Positions 30,113-39,841 of a stretch of 64,000 bases of DNA are shown in pieces (position 1 is the first letter of the stretch; every line of letters starts with the position of its first letter). The notes beneath the pieces were generated by a model that made no database searches, was not told the origin of the DNA, and worked only from the letters and a program-made list of their open reading frames with translations. Made by a program: the position numbers and the translations under genes. Origin of the DNA: Arthrobacter sp. HY1533 (GTDB lineage Bacteria > Actinomycetota > Actinomycetes > Actinomycetales > Micrococcaceae); contig NZ_JANKZF010000001.1 in NCBI RefSeq assembly GCF_027568515.1, positions 124,001-188,000 of the forward strand, written 5' to 3'.

Positions 30113-31268
30113 AGTGTTGAAGGATTTGCTGGACGCGATCCAGGCCGGGCACACGGTGGGGCTGGGCACGGTGGTGCGCACCTTCCGTTCGGCGCCCCGT
30201 CCGGCCGGCGCTTCCATGATGGTCGACGCCGGCGGGCAGGCTGTGGGGTCGGTGTCCGGCGGGTGCGTGGAGGGCGCGTTGTACGGACTGGCCACCGAGG
30301 TGGCTGCGGAAGGCTCCCCCGTGCTGCAGCGCTACGGCATCAGCGACGACGACGCCTTCGAGGTGGGCCTGACTTGCGGGGGCATCATCGACGTGTTCGT
30401 GGAGGCCGTGTCCAGCAAGACATTCCCGGAGCTGCCTGCCATGGCTGCCGACGTGGACGCCGGCCGTCCCGTGGCAGTGGTGACTGTCATCGAGCATCCG
30501 GATCCGGCCTGGCTGGGCCGGCACCTGGTGGTCCGGCCGGACGGCTTCGAGGGCACACTGGGCAGCGCCCGCGCCGACGACGCCGTCAGCGACGATGCCG
30601 TTGGACTGCTGGCCGCCGGGCGCAACACCACCCTCATGTACGGCCCGGACGGCGAACGCCGCGGCGACGGCATGCGGGTGTTTGTGGCCAGCTTCGCCCC
30701 GCAGCCGCGCATGCTGGTGTTCGGGGCCATTGACTTCGCTGCCGCAGTCGCCAGGCAGGGCAGCTTCCTGGGCTACCGGGTCACGGTCTGCGACGCCCGG
30801 GCCGTCTTCGCCACGAAGGCCCGCTTCCCCGTGGCCGACGAGGTGGTGGTGGAGTGGCCGCACCGGTACCTCAAGGCCCAGCTGGACGCCGACCTCGTCG
30901 ACCCCCGGACAGTGGTCTGCGTCCTCACGCACGACCCCAAGTTCGATGTCCCGCTGCTGGAGCTCGCCCTGCGGCACGAACTGGCCTATGTGGGGGCCAT
31001 GGGATCGCGCAAGACCCACAACGACCGCATGGACAGGCTGCGCGAGGCGGGCCTAACCGACGCAGAGCTTGAACGGCTCTCCAGCCCCATCGGCCTGGAC
31101 CTGGGCTCGCGCACGCCAGAGGAGACTGCGGTGTCCATTGCGGCCGAAATCATTGCCCTGCGGTGGGGCGGCAAGGGCTCCCGGCTCAGTGAAATGGACG
31201 TGCGGATACACCACGTTCCCGTCGCCGACGCCGCACATGAGGATGAAAGCAGCGCTTCGGCACTCTAA
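30105..31268 (+). CDS. coxF: XdhC/CoxF-family maturation protein
   Basis: 387 aa. N-terminal XdhC domain with GTVVRTFRSAPRPAGASM and SVSGGCVEGALYG (about residues 45-57); C-terminal Rossmann domain with YRVTVCDARAVFATKARFPV, VCVLTHDPKFDVPLLELAL and YVGAMGSRKTH. Family members bind molybdenum cofactor and insert it, after sulfuration, into xanthine/CO dehydrogenases. ATG 30105 overlaps the coxE stop; a TTG two codons upstream is less likely. The symbol follows gene position; CoxF and CoxI are both in this family. Confidence 0.8.
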   Translation: MREVLKDLLDAIQAGHTVGLGTVVRTFRSAPRPAGASMMVDAGGQAVGSVSGGCVEGALYGLATEVAAEGSPVLQRYGISDDDAFEVGLTCGGIIDVFVEAVSSKTFPELPAMAADVDAGRPVAVVTVIEHPDPAWLGRHLVVRPDGFEGTLGSARADDAVSDDAVGLLAAGRNTTLMYGPDGERRGDGMRVFVASFAPQPRMLVFGAIDFAAAVARQGSFLGYRVTVCDARAVFATKARFPVADEVVVEWPHRYLKAQLDADLVDPRTVVCVLTHDPKFDVPLLELALRHELAYVGAMGSRKTHNDRMDRLREAGLTDAELERLSSPIGLDLGSRTPEETAVSIAAEIIALRWGGKGSRLSEMDVRIHHVPVADAAHEDESSASAL

Positions 31269-31386
31269 TGCGGAAGCATTGGCAGGAGCCCTAACTATCC
31301 CCTGCCCCATCATGTAGCGTGGGCCACATCATGGGCTGGAGGTGCGGCTGTGGCGCCGTTTCTCCATGGAATATAGGGAGATCTCA

Positions 31387-31923
31387 ATGGCGAGTTCCAC
31401 ATCCATCACCGTCGAAGTTGACGGCGTCAGCTACACGGACGACGTCGAACCCCGGCTTTTGCTGGTCCAGTACCTTCGCGAGCGGCTGGGCAAGACCGGC
31501 ACCGTGATTGGCTGCGACACCACCAATTGCGGGGCCTGCACCGTGCACCTCGACGGGGCCAGCGTGAAATCGTGCACCATGTTTGCCGTGCAGGCCGACG
31601 GGCACCAGGTCACCACGATTGAAGGCATGGCCCAGGACGGCAAGCTCGCCCCGCTGCAGGAGGCCTTCCACCAGTGCCACGCACTGCAATGCGGCTTCTG
31701 CACCCCGGGCATGATCATGCAGTCGGCCTCGCTGCTCAAGGAGAATCCGCACCCCACCGAGACTGAAATCCGGGAAGGGCTTGAGGGGAACCTCTGCCGC
31801 TGCACGGGCTACCAAAACATTGTGGCGGCCGTGAAGAGCGTTGCGGACGGCGTGGAATACGGCGATTCCGGACTCTCTGTCTCGGAATCCCTCACAGACG
31901 GTGAAACGGCGGGTGTGAAATGA
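31387..31923 (+). CDS. coxS: Small [2Fe-2S] subunit, CoxS
   Basis: 178 aa. Plant-type ferredoxin cluster ligands C43, C48, C51, C63 ([16 protein letters not shown]) and the second, helical cluster C102/C105 with C137/C139 (QCGFCTPGM and NLCRCTGYQ). Transfers electrons from the Mo site to the FAD subunit. ATG 31387 after AGGGAG. The 118-base gap before it is the only real gap in the cluster and may carry a separate promoter. Overlaps coxL by ATGA. Confidence 0.9.
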   Translation: MASSTSITVEVDGVSYTDDVEPRLLLVQYLRERLGKTGTVIGCDTTNCGACTVHLDGASVKSCTMFAVQADGHQVTTIEGMAQDGKLAPLQEAFHQCHALQCGFCTPGMIMQSASLLKENPHPTETEIREGLEGNLCRCTGYQNIVAAVKSVADGVEYGDSGLSVSESLTDGETAGVK

Positions 31924-34307
31924 CCGCCACGGCAGAAGGCAAGCGCGCGGAGGTGGGCTCGGCCCGGCTGCGCAAGGAGGACGCCCACCTCATCACGGGC
32001 CGCTCCCGGTTCACTGACAACATGGTGCTGCCGGGCATGATGCACCTGGCCATGGTGCGCAGCCCCTTCGCCCACGCGAAGATCACCGCGATTGACACCT
32101 CGGCCGCACTGGCCTCCCCCGGCGTCTTTGCCGTGCTGACGGGTGCCGACGTGGCCGGCGAACAAGGCTCGCTGCCCAACGCCTGGCCGGTCACGCCGGA
32201 TCAGAAGGCGCCCGACCACCCGGCCATCGCCGTGGAGGAGGTGGCCTTCGCGGGCGAGATTGTCGCAGTGGTGATTGCCCGCAGCGCCGCCGCAGCCCGC
32301 GACGCCGTCGAACTTGTGGACGTGGATTACAGCGAACTTCCCGTGGTCATGGACCTCGAGGAAGCCGCAACGGACAAGATCCTGGCCCACACCAGCCTGG
32401 CATCCAACAAGTCGGCCACCTGGGTTTTCGACTCCGGCGATGCCGGCACCGGCACGGCCATCGCGGAGGCGCTGGCCAACTCCGACGTGGTCGTGGAACG
32501 GACCCTGTACCAGCAGCGCCTGATCCCCGCCTTCATGGAGCCCCGCTCCACGGTTGTGGACCCCACGGGCGAGCAGATCACCATGTGGAGCGCCACCCAG
32601 ATCCCGCACATCCTGCGCCTCATGCTGGCCCTGACGCTGGGCATCCCGGAGAGCAAGGTCCGCGTGATCGCACCCGACGTCGGCGGCGGCTTTGGCGGCA
32701 AGCTGCAGGTCACGCCGGAGGAAATCATCACGGTGGTGGCCGCCCGGCGCATGGGCAAGCCCTGCAAGTTCACCGAGACACGCAGCGAATCGCTGCAGGT
32801 GGCCCACCACGGCCGGGCACAGGTGCAGCGGCTGAAGATCGGCGCCACCAAGGACGGCATTGTCACGGGACTGCACGTGGACCTGCTGGCGGACATGGGC
32901 GCCTACCTGGGCCTGATCACCTCCGGCATCCCGGTCCTGGGTGCGTTCATGTACAACTCCATCTACAAGTTCCCGGCCTACCACTTCGAGTGCCACAACA
33001 TCTTCACCAACAAGGCCTGGACGGACGCCTACCGCGGTGCCGGGCGGCCGGAAGCCACGTTCGCCATTGAGCGGATGATGGACGAGCTCGCCGTGGAGCT
33101 GGGCATGGACCCGCTGGAGCTGCGGGAGAAGAACTGGATCAAGCACACCGAGTTCCCGTTCACCACGGTGGCCGGGCTGGAGTACGACACCGGCAACTAC
33201 GAGGCCGCCACCGAGAAGGCCCTGAGCCTGTTCGGCTATGAGGAGCTGCGCGCCGAACAGAAACTGCGCCGCGACAGCAACGACCCCGTCCAGCTGGGCA
33301 TCGGCATCTCCACGTTCACTGAAATGTGCGGTCTGGCCCCGTCACGCGTGCTTGGTGCGCTGAGCTACGCGGCCGGCGGCTGGGAACACGCCCAGGTGCG
33401 GGTGCTGCCCACGGGCAACGTGGAAGTCGTGACGGGTTCCTCGGCGCACGGGCAGGGACACGAGACGGCCTGGAGCCAGCTGGTCGCCGACCGGCTGGGC
33501 GTGCCGTTCGAAAACGTGGAGGTGCTGCACGGCGACACGCAGGTTGCGCAGCGCGGCCTGGACACCTACGGCTCACGCTCACTGGCCGTGGGCGGCATGG
33601 CAGTGCTGGCCGCGGCGGACAAGGTCATTGAGAAGGCCCGTGCCGTTGCCGCACACATCATGGAGGCCAGCGAGGACGACCTCGAGTTTGCCAACGGCTC
33701 CTTCAGCGTCAAGGGCACTGAGACGTCCACCTCCTTCGGGGAGATCGCCTTCGCCGTGTTCTCCGCGCACAACCTGCCCGACGGCATGGAGCCCAACCTG
33801 GACTCCGAGGCCACCTACGACCCCGTGAACTTCTCCTACCCCCACGGTACGCACCTTGCGGCCATCGAGGTGGACACCGAAACAGGGGCCGTGACCATCC
33901 GCAAGTACGTGTGCGTGGATGACATCGGCGTGGTGGTCAACCCCATGATCGTCGAGGGGCAGGTGCACGGCGGCCTGGCCCAGGGCATCGCCCAGGCGCT
34001 TTTTGAAGAGGCCGTGTACGACGACGCCGGAACCCTGGTCTCGGGCTCGTTCGTGGACTACCTTGTCCCGAGCGCCGCGGACCTGCCGCACTACATCACG
34101 GGCCGCACCGAGACGCCGTCGACCACCAACCAGTTGGGCGCCAAGGGCGTGGGCGAGGCAGGCACCATCGCCTCCACCCCCGCCATTGTCAACGGCGTGA
34201 TCGACGCCGTGCGCCACCTCGGTGTCAAGGACATCAAGATGCCGTGCACGCCCGCACGCGTGTGGCATGCCCTGCAGGAAGCCAAGACCACCGGAGGTGC
34301 AGCATGA
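31920..34307 (+). CDS. coxL: Molybdenum large subunit, CoxL form II
   Basis: 795 aa, full length for aldehyde-oxidase/xanthine-dehydrogenase-type large subunits. The active-site loop around residue 370 reads AYRGAGR, the form II signature, not the AYxCSFR with the Cu-ligating Cys of true form I CO dehydrogenase. GGGFGGK (about residue 260) and GVGEAG near the C-terminus are cofactor-binding motifs. It therefore oxidises an unknown substrate, with CO possible but unproven. Between coxS and coxM with ATGA overlaps on both sides. Confidence 0.9.
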   Translation: MTATAEGKRAEVGSARLRKEDAHLITGRSRFTDNMVLPGMMHLAMVRSPFAHAKITAIDTSAALASPGVFAVLTGADVAGEQGSLPNAWPVTPDQKAPDHPAIAVEEVAFAGEIVAVVIARSAAAARDAVELVDVDYSELPVVMDLEEAATDKILAHTSLASNKSATWVFDSGDAGTGTAIAEALANSDVVVERTLYQQRLIPAFMEPRSTVVDPTGEQITMWSATQIPHILRLMLALTLGIPESKVRVIAPDVGGGFGGKLQVTPEEIITVVAARRMGKPCKFTETRSESLQVAHHGRAQVQRLKIGATKDGIVTGLHVDLLADMGAYLGLITSGIPVLGAFMYNSIYKFPAYHFECHNIFTNKAWTDAYRGAGRPEATFAIERMMDELAVELGMDPLELREKNWIKHTEFPFTTVAGLEYDTGNYEAATEKALSLFGYEELRAEQKLRRDSNDPVQLGIGISTFTEMCGLAPSRVLGALSYAAGGWEHAQVRVLPTGNVEVVTGSSAHGQGHETAWSQLVADRLGVPFENVEVLHGDTQVAQRGLDTYGSRSLAVGGMAVLAAADKVIEKARAVAAHIMEASEDDLEFANGSFSVKGTETSTSFGEIAFAVFSAHNLPDGMEPNLDSEATYDPVNFSYPHGTHLAAIEVDTETGAVTIRKYVCVDDIGVVVNPMIVEGQVHGGLAQGIAQALFEEAVYDDAGTLVSGSFVDYLVPSAADLPHYITGRTETPSTTNQLGAKGVGEAGTIASTPAIVNGVIDAVRHLGVKDIKMPCTPARVWHALQEAKTTGGAA

Positions 34308-35167
34308 TCCCGAGCCAATTCGACTACGCCGCGCCCACAACCGTGGAGGAGGCGCTGGGCCTGCTGGCCGGCGCCGAATCCGCGGGCGACGACGTCAAGC
34401 TTCTGGCCGGAGGCCAAAGCCTGATCCCCGTCATGAAGCTGCGCATGGCAGACCCCTCCCTGGTGGTTGACCTGGGACGGATCCCCGGCCTGTCCGGCAT
34501 CACGGACGACGGCGCCAGCCTCACCATTGGTGCCATGACCCCGCACCACGTCGTGGCAACTGACCCCCTGGTGGCGGCACACGTGCCCCTGCTGGCGCAG
34601 GCCGCGGCCACCGTGGCCGACCCCCAGGTCCGCCACCGCGGCACGTTCGGCGGCGCCCTGGTCCACGCGGACCCGGCCGGCGACATGCCTGCACCTGCCC
34701 TTGCCGTGGAGGCTGTGTTCAACCTGGCCGGGCCCAACGGAAACCGGTCCGTGGCGGCCGCTGACTTCTTCCAGGGCTACTTCACCACGGCTGTGGAGGA
34801 AGGGGAGATCCTCACGAGCATCACGGTGCCCAAGTACACGGGTTGGGGATCGCACTACGGCAAGTTCACGCGGGTGGCCCAGCAGTGGTCAATTGTGGCC
34901 GTGGCGGCCATGGTCCGCGTTGAGGGCGGGGTCATTGCCGAGGCACGCGTGGGCCTGACCAACATGGCCAGCACCCCGTTGCGTGCCACCTCCACCGAGG
35001 CGGCGCTGGCCGGCTGCGCACTGGATGCAACTGCCATCGCCGCGGCCTGCGCCCATGCCGCCGAGGGGACCGAGCCCGCCAGCGACCTCAATGGCGACGC
35101 CGACTACCGGCGCCACCTTGTGACCGTTGTGGCCAAGCGCGCGGTCATGGCTGCGGCCGGACTCTGA
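34304..35167 (+). CDS. coxM: FAD subunit, CoxM
   Basis: 287 aa. N-terminal FAD-binding: VKLLAGGQSLIPVMKLRMA (about residues 32-50), TIGAMTPHHVV, and ADPQVRHRGTFGGALVHADP (about 105-124), the two flavin motifs of this family. Accepts electrons from CoxS and passes them to the respiratory chain. ATG 34304 overlaps the coxL stop. Confidence 0.9.
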   Translation: MIPSQFDYAAPTTVEEALGLLAGAESAGDDVKLLAGGQSLIPVMKLRMADPSLVVDLGRIPGLSGITDDGASLTIGAMTPHHVVATDPLVAAHVPLLAQAAATVADPQVRHRGTFGGALVHADPAGDMPAPALAVEAVFNLAGPNGNRSVAAADFFQGYFTTAVEEGEILTSITVPKYTGWGSHYGKFTRVAQQWSIVAVAAMVRVEGGVIAEARVGLTNMASTPLRATSTEAALAGCALDATAIAAACAHAAEGTEPASDLNGDADYRRHLVTVVAKRAVMAAAGL

Positions 35168-35177
35168 GGGGAAGCCA

Positions 35178-35918
35178 ATGGAACTCAAACACCAGTTCAC
35201 CGTCCCCACGCCGCTGGAGGACACGTGGCGCTCTTTCAACCAGCTGGAAGAGATTGCCCCCTGCTTTCCCGGCGCAACCCTGACCGGGGTTGACGGCGAC
35301 ACGTTCACGGGCACGGTCAAGATCAAGCTTGGCCCCATCGCCATGCTCTACGCGGGGACCGGGACGTTCCTGACGCGCGATGAGGCCACGCACACCGTCG
35401 TCATCGAGGCGCAGGGCAAGGACAAGCGCGGAAACGGCACGGCCGGTGCCACTGTCACGGCTGTGCTCACGGCTGGCGATGGCGGCACCACAGTTGAGGT
35501 GTCCACCGACATGAATGTCACGGGCAAGCCGGCACAGTTTGGCCGCGGCGTCATCCAGGACATCTCGGACAAGCTGCTGGAGCAGTTCGTGCAGTGTGTC
35601 ATCGGCAAGGCGGAACCGGTGGTCGAGCCTGGGCCGGTGGTCGAGCCTGTCGAGACCCCAGGGGTCCCCGGCCGAGCTGGCGAGGTTGGGGTGGGGAGCG
35701 AGACCCCAGGGGTCACGGTGGTCGAGCCTGTCGAGACCCCGGTGGTCGAGACCCCGGCGCCCCGGCATGTTGCCCCGCGCCCATCCGCTGCAGCCGCTGA
35801 ACTGGACCTGGGCTCCACAATGCTGGCGGTGCTCGCCAGGCGATTCGGCCCGGCAGTCCTGGGTGCACTGGCCATCCTTGGCCTCATCGTCATGGTGTGC
35901 CGGCGCAAGAAGCGCTAG
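35178..35918 (+). CDS. coxG: CoxG-type SRPBCC protein with repeat-derived linker and C-terminal anchor
   Basis: 246 aa. An SRPBCC/START-like domain (MELKHQFTVPTPLEDTWRSF; FPGATLTGVDGDTFTGTVKI) covers residues 1-145. Then comes a linker of about 55 residues made of PVVEPVETPGV-like repeats, and a final transmembrane helix FGPAVLGALAILGLIVMV with the basic tail CRRKKR. CoxG is thought to recruit the enzyme to the membrane, which fits the anchor. The linker codes for a known-looking intergenic palindrome (see 35618-35755). Confidence 0.8.
   Translation: MELKHQFTVPTPLEDTWRSFNQLEEIAPCFPGATLTGVDGDTFTGTVKIKLGPIAMLYAGTGTFLTRDEATHTVVIEAQGKDKRGNGTAGATVTAVLTAGDGGTTVEVSTDMNVTGKPAQFGRGVIQDISDKLLEQFVQCVIGKAEPVVEPGPVVEPVETPGVPGRAGEVGVGSETPGVTVVEPVETPVVETPAPRHVAPRPSAAAAELDLGSTMLAVLARRFGPAVLGALAILGLIVMVCRRKKR
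35618..35755. repeat. Palindromic repeats inside coxG
   Basis: Two full copies of GGTGGTCGAGCCTG + TCGAGACC (35636-35657 and 35717-35738), a half copy at 35618-35630 and another at 35741-35755. As I recall, this palindrome is scattered between genes in many Arthrobacter-type genomes; here it stays in frame and encodes a Pro/Val/Glu linker. Confidence 0.85.
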
Positions 35919-36171
35919 CCCCGCCCATCGGGCCCAGGTATAGAATCGTCCTTGTGTTGTTCCTTTCAATGAACTTTCTGCCCTCTGGGTGCTTGGAGGT
36001 CGCCGGCGTTTCTTGTGCCGGCGGCAGATAGCGCCATCCCTCAGTGATTTCTCAGCGGCCCCTGATGGCTGCTGCCCGCCCGCGCTGTTGCGCGCCCATA
36101 TGCGGGACCCATCCACACTGAAGCCGCCCAGGCCGCGCGCCCGGGCGGGCAGGACAGAAAGACACATCAAC
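35919..36171 (+). promoter_or_regulatory. Leader of the FBP gene
   Basis: 253 bases. Possible -10 hexamer TAGAAT at 35941, then a hairpin GCCGGC/GCCGGC about 60 bases downstream, so the mRNA may have a long structured 5' UTR. No recognised riboswitch. Confidence 0.35.
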
Positions 36172-36666
36172 ATGCTTCCCATGACCGAAAAACAAATTCG
36201 ATCCTCCTTCCTGAACGCCTCCCAGCGGGAGCGCAACAACCTCAACCTGCCAGAGAATTTCGAGGCCCTGAATTGGGAAGACCTCGACTTCGTCGGCTGG
36301 CGCGACCGCAAGTACCAGACACTCGGCTACGTCATTGCCTGGGTTGACGGCGCCACGCGGGGCATCCTTTTCCGAGAGGTGGAGGGCAAGACACGCTCCC
36401 GCGCGCAGTGCTCCTGGTGCAATGACGTGACCCTGCCCAATGACGTGGCCTACTTCACCGCCAAGCGCTCGGGGGCATCCGGGAGGAACGGCAACACCGT
36501 TGCAACGCTGATGTGCTCCCGCTTTGAGTGCCCGGCCAACGTCCGCCGCCACGAACCACCGGCCTACGTGGGCTTCGATGCCACGGCGGCACGGGCCGAG
36601 CGCATGGCCGGCCTGCAGGCCCAGGTCCGCACGTTCATGGACAAGATGATGCTCGGCAGCGACTAG
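36172..36666 (+). CDS. EF-G-binding FBP-domain protein, FusB-like
   Basis: 164 aa. N-terminal helices (MTEKQIRSSFLNASQRERNN) and a C-terminal treble-clef zinc finger with C-x2-C (QCSWCNDV, about residue 80) and C-x4-C (MCSRFECPANVR, about 117-122). This is the FBP/FusB fold; Staphylococcus FusB binds EF-G and frees it from fusidic acid. Actinobacterial homologues are common and their role is less clear, probably rescue of stalled EF-G. Start ATG 36172 or the ATG nine bases later; Shine-Dalgarno weak. Confidence 0.75.
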   Translation: MLPMTEKQIRSSFLNASQRERNNLNLPENFEALNWEDLDFVGWRDRKYQTLGYVIAWVDGATRGILFREVEGKTRSRAQCSWCNDVTLPNDVAYFTAKRSGASGRNGNTVATLMCSRFECPANVRRHEPPAYVGFDATAARAERMAGLQAQVRTFMDKMMLGSD

Positions 36667-36691
36667 CAGGCAGGTGCCGCCGCCCACCCAT

Positions 36692-37777
36692 TCAGGCGGG
36701 CGGCGGGGCCGTGGAGTCCCTGACCACCAGGGTCGTGGCCAGTTCCATGCGGGGCGAGTCCAGGGCTTCCCCGCGTGACATCCGCAGCACCGAGCGCAAC
36801 GCGGCCCGGCCCATTTCCTGCAGGGGCTGGGCCACCGATGTCAGCCGGGGCAGAACCTGCCCGCCCAGTGCGGTCCCGTCGAAGCCCACAACACTCAACT
36901 CCTCCGGCACGCGGATTCCCCGGCGCTGGGCCTCCCCCAAAACGCCGATCGCAATGGAGTCGTTGCCGGTGAAAATCGCTGTGGGCGGATCGTCCAGGTC
37001 CAGCATCGTAGCCGCCCACTGGCTGCCAAAACTGTTGGAGAAAGAGCCCATGGCCATGTACTCGCCACGGACCTCAATGCCGTGTCCCATGAGAGCTGCC
37101 AGGTAACCGTGCTGGCGGGCCACGCTGCACTCGGCGGCCACCGGGCCCCCGATGTGGGCAATCTTGCGGTGGCCAAGGCCAATCAGGTGCTCCACCGCTC
37201 CCTTGCCGCCGGCCCAGTTGGTGGCCCCCACACTGGCAAAGCCACTGTCGGGCGGATTGTAGGGGTCAATGATGACCACGGGGATGTTCCAGGCCCGGAA
37301 AAGGGCCAACTGCTCCACACTCATCTCCGAGGTGACCAGGATCAGCCCGGCACGCCCCGACTCCACCATACGCCGGGCCCACTCCTCGTGGTCCGCCTCG
37401 TGGAGGTTTGCCGGCGCCATGCTGCTCAAGACAAGCTCCACACCTTCACCGGCGGCCTCCTGCAGCATGCCCTTGAGCAGCTCCAGCGAGTAGCCCTCGT
37501 TCATGCCACCGAAAACCAGTTCAACGGCCGGCGGCATGGCGGCACGGGCCCTGCGCTTCATGGGCGATTCATAGCCCAGCTCCAGCAGCGCCGCTTCAAT
37601 GCGGGCCCGCGTGTTCGGCGCCACGTCAACCCGGCCGTTGATGACCTTTGACACGGTCGGCACCGATACGCCGGCCAGCTCCGCCACGGTTGCCAGGATC
37701 GGCCTGCGATTCTTAGTGCGCCCTTCCACCTTCACCCCTGTCCTAGATTCCTGATGCATTGTTTGCCACACCGCCAC
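36692..37777 (-). CDS. LacI-family transcriptional regulator
   Basis: 361 aa. Helix-turn-helix TVAELAGVSVPTVSKVINGR with VDVAPNTRARIEAALLELGY; sensor domain with GLILVTSEMSVEQLALFRAW, IPVVIIDPYNPPDSGFASVG, TAIFTGNDSIAIGVLGEA and ELSVVGFDGTALGGQVLPRL. Next to a carbohydrate locus and likely its regulator, but no operator identical to a known site is seen at its own promoter. The palindromes upstream of thuA (43436-43458) are candidate sites. Start could also be the Met six codons later. Confidence 0.85.
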   Translation of the reverse strand: MAVWQTMHQESRTGVKVEGRTKNRRPILATVAELAGVSVPTVSKVINGRVDVAPNTRARIEAALLELGYESPMKRRARAAMPPAVELVFGGMNEGYSLELLKGMLQEAAGEGVELVLSSMAPANLHEADHEEWARRMVESGRAGLILVTSEMSVEQLALFRAWNIPVVIIDPYNPPDSGFASVGATNWAGGKGAVEHLIGLGHRKIAHIGGPVAAECSVARQHGYLAALMGHGIEVRGEYMAMGSFSNSFGSQWAATMLDLDDPPTAIFTGNDSIAIGVLGEAQRRGIRVPEELSVVGFDGTALGGQVLPRLTSVAQPLQEMGRAALRSVLRMSRGEALDSPRMELATTLVVRDSTAPPPA

Positions 37778-37844
37778 CGGAAATTCTTTGCCCGCTCCAG
37801 CCTATGCTGTTCCATTGCCCGCCGCCGTGGGCACGCCCGGGCGT

Positions 37845-38780
37845 TCACCAGGTTCCTCCGGGGGCACTGTGGACCGGTCCGGCGGAAGGTCCCAGTGCAC
37901 GCCAGAGCGGCATCAGCTCCGGGCGCGCAAGCGGCCAGTGTGCGTCCGTAGGCATCCCCCGACGGCGGTAGCGTCCCGGGGGAAGCCCGTAGAGGCCCGC
38001 GAACCTGTGGGAGAAGTGGTAGCTGTCCCCGAATCCGCACAGGCTGGCTATGTCCTGCAGTGCCAGTTCGCTGCGCAGCAGCAGGGTGGCTGCCCTGGCC
38101 AGCCGCACCATTTCCAGGGCGGCGACCGGGCCGCAGGAGAATTCCTGGCTGAAAAGCCTGGAACAGTGGCCTGCCGACAGGCCGGCCGCGCGGGCCAGTT
38201 CCTCCACGGACACGATCCGAAGGCCATCGGCAGCCCAAGCAGCGCGGACATGGTCCACAGCCGGCATGAGCCGCGGCTGCAACCGGGACTGGACCTCGCC
38301 CGGAAGCGGGCCGTGTACAAAAATGTCCAGCAGCATGCCCACCACCTGGTCGCTGCGTGCCCGGGCACCTGGGTGGTCCATGCCGGCCAGGCTGAGCAGG
38401 TAGGAGCACAGCCCCTCTAGAGGCGGGTTTCCCAGCATAGGACGCAGCAACGGCCAGGAGCTCGTTTCCTGGCCGGACGCAGGCAGCTCCACATCAAAGT
38501 GCACGTAGGCGTGCGCGGTTCCGCTGGCGGAGTCCCAGTGGTACGTGTCCGTCATGCCGGGCCGGGTCAGCAGCAGCACTCCCGGTTCCAGAGCGAGGCT
38601 GTGGGCAACGCCGGGGCTGCCATCGTGGGTATCCTCCAGCAGGGTCAGGCGTGCACTCCCGCGCAGCAGCCACACAAACTCAAAGTTCGTCGTCCGCCGG
38701 GGCCCAAAGACCGCCCCCGGCGGATAGTCGGTCACCTGGACCACAGACCTGGGACTGGCCTGGAGGCCGACAGATGTCAT
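37845..38780 (-). CDS. AraC-family transcriptional regulator
   Basis: 311 aa. N-terminal cupin-like sensor (FEFVWLLRGSARLTLLED; ALEPGVLLLTRPGMTDTYHW), C-terminal double helix-turn-helix (SVEELARAAGLSAGHCSRLF then ELALQDIASLCGFGDSYHFS). ATG 38780 begins MTSVGLQASP; the longer frame overlaps the next gene's promoter. Divergent from the PhyH-type dioxygenase gene with 97 bases between starts, so it is the likely regulator of that gene. Confidence 0.85.
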   Translation of the reverse strand: MTSVGLQASPRSVVQVTDYPPGAVFGPRRTTNFEFVWLLRGSARLTLLEDTHDGSPGVAHSLALEPGVLLLTRPGMTDTYHWDSASGTAHAYVHFDVELPASGQETSSWPLLRPMLGNPPLEGLCSYLLSLAGMDHPGARARSDQVVGMLLDIFVHGPLPGEVQSRLQPRLMPAVDHVRAAWAADGLRIVSVEELARAAGLSAGHCSRLFSQEFSCGPVAALEMVRLARAATLLLRSELALQDIASLCGFGDSYHFSHRFAGLYGLPPGRYRRRGMPTDAHWPLARPELMPLWRALGPSAGPVHSAPGGTW

Positions 38781-38877
38781 GATCACGCATTTTTCCGTTC
38801 GATAGGGCCATTGTCCGCGCCGGAGCGCGGAAATAGGCTCGAAATTGACCGCTTGCCATCCCCAACAAGGAGAAACC

Positions 38878-39786
38878 ATGACCGCCGCACCCGGCCTGCA
38901 GGAGCTGCAACCAGCATCTGTCACTATCCATGATTCTGTCGATGAGGCATTCATTGAGCAGTACAGGCGCGACGGCTTTGCCGTCCTGCGCAATGCCCTG
39001 TCCGCCGAAGAGATTGCCGCCGTGAACCAAGAAGCCGTGCGGTTCTGCCGGGGCGAGCTGGGCGCCATCCGCAATGCCGGCGATATAGACCCCGGGCTGT
39101 CCGATGCGGAACTCATGAAAAAGTTCCTGTGCATCCACTACCCCCACAAGGTCTCCGACGTCATGCGCGACGTGCTGCACGCGCCCCGGGTCATCGAGGC
39201 CATGACCGGCGTCATCGGTCCGAACGTCAAGGCCATGCAGTCCATGCTGTTCATCAAGTCCGAGGGCAAGCCCGGCCAGGCCTGGCACCAGGATGAGCAC
39301 TTCATCCCCACCCGCGACCGTTCCCTCACCGCCGTGTGGATAGCCCTGGATGACGCGACAGTGGAGAACGGCTGCTTGTGGGTTCTCCCCGGTTCCCACA
39401 AGCGCGGGGTCCTGTACCCCGACCGCGAAACCAATGACGTCCGCTTTGACTGCACCAACGAGGCCTACGGCTTCCCCTACAGCGACGATCAGGCCGTCCC
39501 CGTCGAAATCCCGGCCGGCACCGCCATCATCTTCAACGGCTACCTGCTGCACCGATCCCTGGAAAACTCGGGGGCCCACGGCTACCGCCGCGCCGTTGCC
39601 AACCACTACATGAGCGCCGAGTCCCTGCTGCCGTGGCAGCGGATGCCCGAAGGCGAGGCTGCGGCCACCCACGACTTCCGTGACATTGTCATGGTGGCCG
39701 GCGAGGACCCGTATGCCTACAAGGGAACCGTGGACATCACGAGCCCCCTGGTCCGTCCGGACCGTTCGGGCGGCTGCGACCGCTGA
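38878..39786 (+). CDS. Phytanoyl-CoA dioxygenase-like Fe(II)/2OG oxygenase
   Basis: 302 aa. HxD of the iron triad in WHQDEHFIPTRD (about residues 138-149), distal His in YLLHRSLENSG (about 223), and 2OG-binding Arg in GYRRAVANHYM. Members hydroxylate small organic acids or sugars-derived compounds; the neighbourhood suggests a carbohydrate-derived substrate. AAGGAG upstream of ATG 38878. Followed by a strong terminator. Confidence 0.85.
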   Translation: MTAAPGLQELQPASVTIHDSVDEAFIEQYRRDGFAVLRNALSAEEIAAVNQEAVRFCRGELGAIRNAGDIDPGLSDAELMKKFLCIHYPHKVSDVMRDVLHAPRVIEAMTGVIGPNVKAMQSMLFIKSEGKPGQAWHQDEHFIPTRDRSLTAVWIALDDATVENGCLWVLPGSHKRGVLYPDRETNDVRFDCTNEAYGFPYSDDQAVPVEIPAGTAIIFNGYLLHRSLENSGAHGYRRAVANHYMSAESLLPWQRMPEGEAAATHDFRDIVMVAGEDPYAYKGTVDITSPLVRPDRSGGCDR

Positions 39787-39796
39787 CGCAGGGCTG

Positions 39797-39837
39797 AAGC
39801 CGCGGCCCACGGGGTTTCCCGTGGGCCGCGGCTTTTT
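39797..39837 (+). terminator. Bidirectional rho-independent terminator
   Basis: 17-bp arms AAGCCGCGGCCCACGGG/CCCGTGGGCCGCGGCTT around a GTTT loop, followed by a T-run on the + strand and an A-rich left side. It serves the PhyH gene and the convergent solute-binding gene. Confidence 0.9.
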
Positions 39838-39841
39838 GCGG

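Noticed and set aside
29432-33146. Long open frames antisense to the cox genes
   Set aside because: Third-position GC bias keeps the opposite strand open; the real genes on the + strand are full-length family members.
36110-36130. Array palindrome in the core region (ATATGCGGGACCC at about 36100)
   Set aside because: Only the right arm resembles the element; no left arm or GGAAC centre.
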